This document shows positions 58,248-64,000 of a stretch of DNA of 64,000 nt, piece after piece. The notes beneath the pieces are model-generated. The model searched no databases. It was not told the DNA's origin and was given only the letters and a program-made list of their open reading frames with translations. The DNA is from Variovorax sp. KBW07. GTDB taxonomy: Bacteria > Pseudomonadota > Gammaproteobacteria > Burkholderiales > Burkholderiaceae_C. Position 1 is the stretch's first letter. The number at the start of each line of letters is the position of its first letter. The stretch lies in contig NZ_QAJK01000044.1 in the NCBI RefSeq assembly GCF_003852515.1, forward strand, positions 1 through 64,000. The letters are read 5' to 3'. The position numbers were made by a program, and so were the translations under genes.

Positions 58248-58840
58248 CGGTGGCGCACCGTCAACGTGGAGCCGCTGTGCTTCGCCGTCTCGTCGTCGGT
58301 ATGCATCGCTTCGACAACACCGCCGTACAGGCCGGCCCAGGAGGCCGCTTCGTCGGGCTTCTTGACGTACAGGGCACCTTCCGCGAGCGCGGCGTAGAGG
58401 TACACGTTCGGCTTGCTGGTGAGAAGCCAGTTCTCGTTCGTGGTGGCCAGCGGTTCGAGTTGCTTGTAGTAGCGGGCAACGACCGGATACACGCCATCCG
58501 GCGCGGGCCCGAAGACGAGTTGATCGGCTTCGACGGTGTAGTACGACGGCCGGCCCGCCCCGTCTGTGAACTGCGCCGCCAGCTGCTCGGAGGTCATGAA
58601 ATCGACCGGACGGCCATTCAGGCGCAGCGACTCGAACGCGAGCCAGCCCGTGGGCAGCGGCAACGTGCCATTGGCGGCGGTGTTCAGCGTCACGGTCGTC
58701 AGCAGGCGGCGCACGCGCAAATCCGTGGCGATGCGCGATTCGGCCAGCGCGATGAAATCGGGAATGACGGCATCGAGGTCGCCCCGGTTCATCCAGTTGG
58801 CGACGGCGCTTTTCAGGCCGGTGAAGCTGGTGATGGCCAT
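58244..58840 (-). CDS. phage head-tail adaptor protein
   Basis: 198 residues of a podoviral adaptor family: VANWMNRGDLDAVIPDFIALAESRIATDLRVRRL, then PLPTGWLAFESLRLNG and VYPVVARYYKQLEPL are typical. Joins the portal to the tail. Two bases after the upstream gene. Confidence 0.8.
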   Translation of the reverse strand: MAITSFTGLKSAVANWMNRGDLDAVIPDFIALAESRIATDLRVRRLLTTVTLNTAANGTLPLPTGWLAFESLRLNGRPVDFMTSEQLAAQFTDGAGRPSYYTVEADQLVFGPAPDGVYPVVARYYKQLEPLATTNENWLLTSKPNVYLYAALAEGALYVKKPDEAASWAGLYGGVVEAMHTDDETAKHSGSTLTVRHR

Positions 58841-58842
58841 GG

Positions 58843-59130
58843 TCAGATCTGCCCAGGCCAGATGCGGAAGTGCGCAAGCGCCGGATCGGCCAACATGCGG
58901 CGGATATGGCCTTCATCCACGCACCACTCACGATAGGTGATGTTGTTTTCGAGGCAGTACTTCTCGATCAGGATGTTCGGGATCGAAGCTGCAAGCTTCA
59001 CTTCGCTCGAACCGTGCATACCGGCGCGGTGCATTTCCTTCGCGCGCTCGGCAACAGGCGTGCAGTCCTGCGTGCGCTTGATGAATGCTTCGTCGTCGCG
59101 AAAGACGATCTGCGTGTCGATGGTTTGCAT
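58843..59130 (-). CDS. small phage protein
   Basis: 95 residues, mainly helical with a few conserved-looking patches (ERAKEMHRAGMHGSSEVKLAASIPN, YCLENNITYREWC). No family recognised. First gene after the terminator that follows the capsid gene; the repeat GCGTCTCGCGACG lies 12 bases upstream of its ATG. Confidence 0.65.
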   Translation of the reverse strand: MQTIDTQIVFRDDEAFIKRTQDCTPVAERAKEMHRAGMHGSSEVKLAASIPNILIEKYCLENNITYREWCVDEGHIRRMLADPALAHFRIWPGQI

Positions 59131-59141
59131 AAAAACCTCCG

Positions 59142-59154
59142 GCGTCTCGCGACG
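59142..59154. repeat. 13-bp repeat, copy 1
   Basis: GCGTCTCGCGACG, 12 bases upstream of the ATG at 59130 (minus strand). A second identical copy lies at 61179-61191, also just upstream of a late gene, each followed rightward by a GGGAAAG block. Could be a phage regulatory or RNA-processing site. Confidence 0.55.
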
Positions 59155-59170
59155 TTGGGAGAAAAACGGG

Positions 59171-59202
59171 AAAGGGCCCGAAGCGTGAACCTCGGGCCCT
59201 TT
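59171..59202 (-). terminator. intrinsic terminator after the capsid gene
   Basis: Perfect 11-bp arms AAAGGGCCCGA (59171-59181) and TCGGGCCCTTT (59192-59202); on the minus strand followed by CCCGTTTTT. It probably reduces expression of the genes downstream of the capsid. Confidence 0.8.
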
Positions 59203-59225
59203 CGACTACCTACCCTGCAGCTGGA

Positions 59226-60152
59226 TCAGAGCAGGTCGAGAATGCCGCCGTGTGCCAGGGGAGCGCGATTCTCCAGGGCGTACTCGGCCAGGATCATCAC
59301 GGCTTCCGAGTCGCCGGTTTTTGCCAGCGGCGTCTTCTGCATCGGGCGCAGGTACGCCACGGCCACCTTGTCGTTCTCGATCACGAAGGCATCGCGGGGG
59401 CGCTGGATGCGGTTCGGGATGGCCTTCAACGCGCCAAAGTCGGTCACGTAGATGTCGGTGGCCGCCACGACCTTCTTGTCTTCGCCCTCGTCGAACCGGG
59501 TGCTGTTGCCCAGGAACGTGGAGAAGGTCTGCTTCTGCGTCGGGCCGAGCATCAGGGTGTTCGGGTTGCCGCCAGACGTGTAGATCTTCTGCGCCACGTT
59601 CTTCAGCATCGCTTCGGTGAACGCGCGGGCCGTGCCATCGGTCTGCGCCACGTTGGTGATGTAGTTCGGGGCCACGTAGCCGGCGCCGGCATCGACGTTG
59701 GCCGCGTCCATCCAACCCACCATGCCACGGCTGCGTCGCGGGCTCGTGCTCGCGACGTTGTTCTGCGTCAGGCCGAGTTCCATGTCGCGCTTCATTTCCA
59801 GCGACTTCAGCGAGACCTGATAGGCCAGCTCCTTCTTGCGGCCGGCGGTGTTCACCTCCTGCTGCGTGCCGGAGACGCGCGCGGTCTTGCGCGCGATCTG
59901 CGTGCGGTTGCCCAGGCGCACGGTGGGAATCACCGGGTCGGCCGTGGCGTCGTCGCCTTCGGCTTGAGCGTTGTCCGCCGGCGCGGCCAGGGCCTGGGTC
60001 TGCCACTCGTGCAGCGTGGCCTCGGCCGTAACGCGCTCGGCCAGGCTGAGCAGCGGGGTTTCGGTGGGCGAGATTCGGTAGATCACATCCGCCAGATCTT
60101 CGCGATTGCCCACCGCAGCGGTGGACGTGTAGGTATTGGTTGGTGCAGCCAT
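59226..60152 (-). CDS. major capsid protein (SU10/DUF5309-like)
   Basis: 308 residues. Typical start NTYTSTAAVGNREDLADVIYRISPTETPLLS, then HEWQTQALAAP and ARVSGTQQEVNTAGRKKELAYQV. The C-terminal part has PTQKQTFSTFLGN and IYVTDFGALKAIPNR. An HK97-fold capsid protein as in SU10-like podophages. Follows the scaffold gene after 13 bases. Confidence 0.88.
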   Translation of the reverse strand: MAAPTNTYTSTAAVGNREDLADVIYRISPTETPLLSLAERVTAEATLHEWQTQALAAPADNAQAEGDDATADPVIPTVRLGNRTQIARKTARVSGTQQEVNTAGRKKELAYQVSLKSLEMKRDMELGLTQNNVASTSPRRSRGMVGWMDAANVDAGAGYVAPNYITNVAQTDGTARAFTEAMLKNVAQKIYTSGGNPNTLMLGPTQKQTFSTFLGNSTRFDEGEDKKVVAATDIYVTDFGALKAIPNRIQRPRDAFVIENDKVAVAYLRPMQKTPLAKTGDSEAVMILAEYALENRAPLAHGGILDLL

Positions 60153-60165
60153 TTTTGCCGCCTCC

Positions 60166-61149
60166 TTAAAGAAGAGATTCGAGAACTGCGGCGCCAGCCT
60201 TCACCGAGCCGGTCCTGGCCAGGTTCTGGTATGCCGCCGTGCGCTTGTCAGTCGATCCCGTGTCGCCACTGCCGGAACGCATCACCTTGGTAGGGGTGTT
60301 GGTCACCAGCTTGGCCGCGGCATCCGCCTTGCCCATGATCTGGTCGTAAAGCATCGCCTTGCGAACGTTCATGATGGCGCGGTGGTCCGCCACGTTTTCG
60401 ATCTCGGCGGCCGTGTACCCGTTCTTCACGAGGTAGTCACGAATTGCCGCCGTTTCAGCCGTGCGCTTGCTCTCGTCTTTCCACTCCGGAATCTTGGCGA
60501 CGATTTGATCTCGCTGACTCTTGAGGTGTTCGACGAACTGCTCGTGCTGTTCGGCTGCGGCCTGGTGCTGGATCTGTTGCTGCTGCTGGAGCGTTTGCTG
60601 CAGCGCTGCTTGCCTCTGTCCTAAGAGGTGCTGCTGCCGCAATGCTTCCTGCGGGTCGCTTTCGATCAGGGCCGGCCAGTCGATTTCCTGCTGCTGTTGC
60701 AGCGCCGTCTCCAGTTGAACCTGGAACCGGTTGAGCTTCTGCGCGTACTGCTCACGATCTGCACGCGCCTGCGCGATTTCCGACTCGGCCACCTTCCGCG
60801 TTTCGGCGGCGGCCATCGTCTTCTTCGTCGCGTCCTGCTGGCGCTGGTAGCCCGCAATGACTTCCTCGCGTGGAACCTGAATTTCCTTGCCGTCGATCTT
60901 GACGGTGAACATTTCAGGTTGCGCGTGGTTGCCCTGCTCGGCGTCGCCGCCATCACCGCCCGCATCGGCTACCGACGTATCGGCAGTGTCAGCAGTGGTC
61001 GAGGCTGCAGGTTCCTTTGGGGTATCGACGCCATCACCGGCGCCCGCCGGCTGGTCATCGTCCAGAAGCGAGGAAAACGCTTCTGCGCCCTGACTGACGC
61101 TCAGGGCTGTGTCGCTGGGTCCCGCAGTGGGGGTGTCCAAACCGTCCAT
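60166..61149 (-). CDS. phage scaffolding protein
   Basis: 327 residues. Acidic, disordered N-terminal part (about 1-75), a short domain around FTVKIDGKEIQVPREEVIAGYQ, a long Gln-rich coiled-coil (QVQLETALQQQQEIDW ... LQQQQQIQHQ) and a charged C-terminal segment. Typical of scaffolds just upstream of capsid genes. Confidence 0.82.
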   Translation of the reverse strand: MDGLDTPTAGPSDTALSVSQGAEAFSSLLDDDQPAGAGDGVDTPKEPAASTTADTADTSVADAGGDGGDAEQGNHAQPEMFTVKIDGKEIQVPREEVIAGYQRQQDATKKTMAAAETRKVAESEIAQARADREQYAQKLNRFQVQLETALQQQQEIDWPALIESDPQEALRQQHLLGQRQAALQQTLQQQQQIQHQAAAEQHEQFVEHLKSQRDQIVAKIPEWKDESKRTAETAAIRDYLVKNGYTAAEIENVADHRAIMNVRKAMLYDQIMGKADAAAKLVTNTPTKVMRSGSGDTGSTDKRTAAYQNLARTGSVKAGAAVLESLL

Positions 61150-61178
61150 GATTTCTCCAATGCCGACTATGCGGCGCA

Positions 61179-61191
61179 GCGTCTCGCGACG
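61179..61191. repeat. 13-bp repeat, copy 2
   Basis: GCGTCTCGCGACG, identical to 59142-59154, 29 bases upstream of the scaffold ATG at 61149. Confidence 0.55.
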
Positions 61192-61245
61192 GATGCTGGC
61201 GGTAAAAGGGAAAGTCCCTCGGGCGAGCCGCCTCCCGCCTGAATT

Positions 61246-61518
61246 TTAGAGCGCGATCTTCTCGCCCGTGCTCAATTGGTACTCGGCTGTGTCGCCGATC
61301 AGCACGCGCACATTGCCATGCTCCGTCGTCACCACGTCGCCGCGCGCACCCGGGTGCCACACGGTGGCAATCTGGTGCGTGGGTGCGTTGCGCTGCATGA
61401 TTTCGGCTTCGACCTTCGGCCAGCCGCCGCCGTCATTCGAGACATCGGGAGCCGGGGTCGTGCTGGTGTCCAGCAGATGCGCATCGGGCGGACTGCCCAT
61501 GTCGAACACCGGATTCAC
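61246..61518 (-). CDS. small phage protein
   Basis: 90 residues if translation starts at GTG 61518, which overlaps the upstream stop as GTGA. ATG 61500 (84 residues) and ATG 61692 (148 residues; deep overlap with the upstream gene) are alternatives. C-terminal beta-rich part (QIATVWHPGARGDVVTTEHGNVRVLIGDTAEYQL) looks like a small folded domain. Function unknown; lies between portal and scaffold genes. Confidence 0.6.
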   Translation of the reverse strand: MNPVFDMGSPPDAHLLDTSTTPAPDVSNDGGGWPKVEAEIMQRNAPTHQIATVWHPGARGDVVTTEHGNVRVLIGDTAEYQLSTGEKIAL

Positions 61519-62069
61519 TCCAGCCACACCTTCGCCTGCTTCTCCAGTTCCGCCTGATGCTCCAGCTCCAGCCGAGCCATCTTGCCCGTCTCCAGCCGAG
61601 ACTGCAGGTTCGCGTGGACCTTCTGCAGCAACTTCAGCGACAGCCACAACTTTTCCCGCCCCTGCGGGTCCTGTTCGGGTGCTCTTTGCCATGATTCGAT
61701 GATCTCCGTCTTGAGGGAATGGAACGCCCATGCAAAGGCCTCGTTCTCGAGAACTTCGCGGGCACGGTTGCCGCGGTACGCACGCGCGGCGGGTGTGGTC
61801 GCCGATTCATCGGCCGCACCAGATGCCAGGGCCTGCGCGATGCGGTCGGCAGCGACGGGAACGCCGCTCGGCGTCTTGCCCTGCAACTCGACTAGGCGGC
61901 CCGCTGCGGTGCCCAGCGAGCCCCAGCGCTCGAAGAACGCTACGGCGCCCATGCAGCGGCGGTAGATGCAGAAACAGGTGTCACCGCCCACGACTTCCTC
62001 GCGCACCTCCCATGCGGGCGTGAAGAAGGCGCGGACGGCGGCCAGCGCAGTGCGGACTCGTTGAATCAT
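61515..62069 (-). CDS. phage protein downstream of the portal gene
   Basis: 184 residues. Mixed N-terminal part (FFTPAWEVREEVVGGDTCFC) and a helical C-terminal part (WLSLKLLQKVHANLQSRLETGKMARLELEHQAELEKQAKVWLE). Similar small proteins follow the portal in related podophages; role unknown. ATGA overlap with the portal gene. Confidence 0.65.
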   Translation of the reverse strand: MIQRVRTALAAVRAFFTPAWEVREEVVGGDTCFCIYRRCMGAVAFFERWGSLGTAAGRLVELQGKTPSGVPVAADRIAQALASGAADESATTPAARAYRGNRAREVLENEAFAWAFHSLKTEIIESWQRAPEQDPQGREKLWLSLKLLQKVHANLQSRLETGKMARLELEHQAELEKQAKVWLE

Positions 62070-64000
62070 GGCTGCACCTCGCGGGCGATCTCACCGGTTG
62101 CTGCCTGTGTGGCGGGGTCGTCCAGCTTCGCCTTGCTGGAAATGTTGGCGGTTTGCACCTTCACGGCTTGCTCCAGTTCGGTCTTCCAGCGCTGGAACGC
62201 GTCGTCGCGTTGCTTGGCGATGTCCTCGTACTGCATCCGCAGCGAATGCACCTGGGCCTCTTGCTCCAGCTTCATGGCGTGTTGCCGGGCTTCCAGCTCC
62301 TGCCGGTTTGCGTCCGTCTCGCGCTGCATCTGCGCGCGCATCGCCTCCAGCTGGGCCTGTTGCTCGCGGCCCTGTGCTTCGCTCTGCGCCTTGAACTGCA
62401 GCCGCATCTTTTCGAGCGCGGCCTCGTGCTGAAACTGCGCCTGCTGCATCTGCATCTGAAGCTGGCCAGGGTTCGGACCTTGCTGCGGCGGCGGGTTCTT
62501 CTCGGGGTCGTTGAAGAAGCGATCACCCGACTTGAAGCCCATCGTCTTCGCGATTTCGGTATCGAGCTCGTAGATCTTCTTCGGGGTCGCGGTGCCCCAC
62601 TGCAGCCCGCTCACCTGCAGTTGCCGCAGCCCCATCAGGTGCCCGACCTGCTGGTCTTTATTGCCCACGCCCAGCCCGACGTTGATGTCGGTGTCGAACT
62701 GGTTTTTCCACTCGCGCGGGTCCATTTCGACCCACTCGCCGGCGATCTGCACCAACTCGGCTTTCTTCTGGTTCTGGCAGACCAGCTTCAGCATCATCTT
62801 GAACAGGTCTACGAATCCTTCGGCCAGGTTGCGCGCCATCAGGTCCGTGCGCATGTCGGCCTTGTTCGTGATGATCTGCACGCCGCCGAGCGTGTCGTTC
62901 AGGCCCTTGGCATCGTTGCCCTGGCTGTAGCGGGTCCAGCCGGTCGAGTTTTCGAGCGCCTGTTCCTCCTGCTCCATCAGCTGCGCTGCGGCGCCCAGGT
63001 CGCCCGCGCCTTGATCCAAGCGGCCGGCCATGCCGGGTGCATCCATCAGCACCACGCCGCCGGGCCGGCTGTCGAGCAGGCTATCGAAATCGACTTTGCC
63101 CTTCACGCCGAAGTATCGGCCGTTGACCTGCAAATACATGTTGTCCAGCTGGCCGCGCACGATGCTGGTCTTCGTCTTCTGACCAGGCATCGCCAGATCG
63201 GCGACGGACAGGCCCCAGAACTTATGCGGCATCGGCACCGGGCACCAGCTGACGAACGGCGCTTCATCGACGATTTCGTTGTCGAGAATCCGGTCGCCGC
63301 ATCGCACGATCTTGCGCAGCTCGGCGATGCCGTCGCCGTCGTAATCGACGCGCAGGTAACACTCTTTCACCCACACGGTGAACTGTGAACGGTCGGTGGT
63401 GTTGCTCGCCTCGTAGTTCGAGCCCGTATCGTCGAAGTGATCGCGCTCCAGGCGCTCCGCATTGCTGTCGCCCTCGGAGTCATCGGCCACCAGGTCGTCG
63501 ATGTTCTTGTAGCCCATGGACTTGAGCTCGGACAGCGTGCGCTTGACGCGGTGGCCGACAAGACGGGCTTCCGCGATGCTCTTGGCGCCGCGCGAGATGA
63601 TGAATTCTTCGGACGGCACGCCCTCGATGGTCAGCTTGCCGCCCTTGCGGGTGATCTTGCAGCCCACGTCGTAGAGCATTGCCTGCGGCTGCTGCTCGAT
63701 CATCAGGATCTGGGCCTGAATCGCGGCAACAGCGCCGGCCGGGCCTTGCTGTGGCGGGCGTGGCGGCTGGCCCGGCTGCGCGGCGCCCATCGGCTCTGCG
63801 GGTGGCTGCTGCTGGCCAGGCCCACCAGGAGCGCCCGGAGCACCTTGGCCCTGTGGCGGGCCGGCTGGCGGCTGCTGCGCGGCCTGCATCGCCTGCTGAA
63901 GTTGCTGCTGCAACGCGGCCACCGCTTCCGCGCGCTTCTTTGCGTCGTCTTCGTCGGGATACGCCTTGTGGTCGATGATTTCGACCTCGGGATCGTCCAG
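62066..64000 (-). CDS. phage portal protein (5' part beyond the window)
   Basis: At least 644 residues visible, frame open through the right edge. EIIDHKAYPDEDDAKKRAEAV opens the visible part; DLVADDSEGDSNAERLERDHF, RVDYDGDGIAELRKIVRCGD, DEAPFVSWCPVPMPHKFWGLS and RPGGVVLMDAPGMAGRLDQG are typical podoviral portal motifs. A Pro/Gln-rich insertion lies near the visible N-terminus, and the C-terminal 150 residues form a long charged coiled-coil (QMQMQQAQFQHEAALEKMRL). Forms the ring at the capsid vertex for DNA packaging. Confidence 0.9.
   Translation of the reverse strand: MDDPEVEIIDHKAYPDEDDAKKRAEAVAALQQQLQQAMQAAQQPPAGPPQGQGAPGAPGGPGQQQPPAEPMGAAQPGQPPRPPQQGPAGAVAAIQAQILMIEQQPQAMLYDVGCKITRKGGKLTIEGVPSEEFIISRGAKSIAEARLVGHRVKRTLSELKSMGYKNIDDLVADDSEGDSNAERLERDHFDDTGSNYEASNTTDRSQFTVWVKECYLRVDYDGDGIAELRKIVRCGDRILDNEIVDEAPFVSWCPVPMPHKFWGLSVADLAMPGQKTKTSIVRGQLDNMYLQVNGRYFGVKGKVDFDSLLDSRPGGVVLMDAPGMAGRLDQGAGDLGAAAQLMEQEEQALENSTGWTRYSQGNDAKGLNDTLGGVQIITNKADMRTDLMARNLAEGFVDLFKMMLKLVCQNQKKAELVQIAGEWVEMDPREWKNQFDTDINVGLGVGNKDQQVGHLMGLRQLQVSGLQWGTATPKKIYELDTEIAKTMGFKSGDRFFNDPEKNPPPQQGPNPGQLQMQMQQAQFQHEAALEKMRLQFKAQSEAQGREQQAQLEAMRAQMQRETDANRQELEARQHAMKLEQEAQVHSLRMQYEDIAKQRDDAFQRWKTELEQAVKVQTANISSKAKLDDPATQAATGEIAREVQP

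Larger units (their letters stand above)
45125..64000 (-). mobile_element. podovirus-like prophage, late region (right part outside window)
   Basis: Some 20 minus-strand genes in virion order: portal, scaffold, capsid, adaptor, tail, fibres, internal virion proteins, collar fibre, holin, endolysin and spanins. Most neighbours overlap by ATGA, GTGA or TGATG. There is no tape-measure, sheath or tail-terminator gene, so the virion should be short-tailed. Terminase, replication, repressor and integrase genes must lie beyond the right edge. Confidence 0.9.

Noticed and set aside
60521-60718. Cys/Trp-rich frame opposite the scaffold gene
   Set aside because: Antisense shadow of the Gln-rich coiled coil (CTG/CAG runs).
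1-64000. CRISPR array or insertion sequence
   Set aside because: No regularly spaced direct repeats and no transposase gene with inverted ends were seen on reading both strands.

Overview
The window is high-GC DNA from a betaproteobacterium, most likely Burkholderiales/Comamonadaceae (Variovorax-like). This placement rests on gene content and arrangement (tssJ-tssK-tssL-tssM-tssA, glnA-ntrB-ntrC, acyltransferase, Roadblock module), not on a marker gene. No rRNA, intact tRNA or CRISPR array was seen.

Layout. (1) 102-12270: an Asp/Glu racemase and an SDF-type symporter overlap head to tail with a type VI secretion block (tssJ, tssK, tssL, tssM, tssA). A small helical protein and an exported WG-repeat protein follow. 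(2) 12721-18775: a small lipoprotein, a Tat-exported phospholipase C, a lipoprotein phosphodiesterase with a LamG-like tail, xthA and a TonB-like lipoprotein. (3) 18800-23730, minus strand: glnA with a very clear sigma54 promoter and an upstream NtrC site, then a small exported protein, ntrB and ntrC. (4) 23717-32573, minus strand: housekeeping and metabolic genes (CinA/MoaB-like, EI24/CysZ-like, sterol-desaturase-type, polysaccharide deacetylase, YVTN beta-propeller, RsuA-like, gamma-glutamyltransferase, methyltransferase with regulatory domain). (5) 32700-36548: a LexA box with a small gene, a possible small RNA, and a four-gene Ras-like GTPase/Roadblock module. (6) 36549-43300: accessory DNA with an orphan NinX-like gene, an OafA-like acyltransferase without a canonical start codon, a deacetylase, a tyrosine-recombinase remnant, a 31-bp copy of a tmRNA (ssrA) 3' end, and then an AT-rich segment carrying a Kiwa-like defence pair (kwaA-kwaB). 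(7) 43331-44828: a second LexA box with divergent small genes and a SRAP/YedK-HMCES protein. (8) 45125-64000: the late operon of a podovirus-like prophage, all on the minus strand apart from one small convergent membrane-protein gene. It runs from portal, scaffold and capsid through adaptor, tail fibre, internal virion proteins and collar fibre to holin, SAR endolysin, Rz/Rz1 and a possible ejected nuclease toxin. It is cut by the right edge.

How they work together. The T6SS genes encode the membrane complex, baseplate and TssA parts of the secretion apparatus; the sheath, ClpV, Hcp and VgrG genes must lie outside. glnA/ntrB/ntrC form the classical nitrogen-regulation circuit, and here its DNA sites can be read directly. 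The two LexA boxes tie three or four small genes and SRAP to the SOS response. The Kiwa pair sits at a tmRNA integration scar next to a prophage, a typical defence-island setting.

Limits: functions are from reading translated sequence and remembered families; no searches were run.
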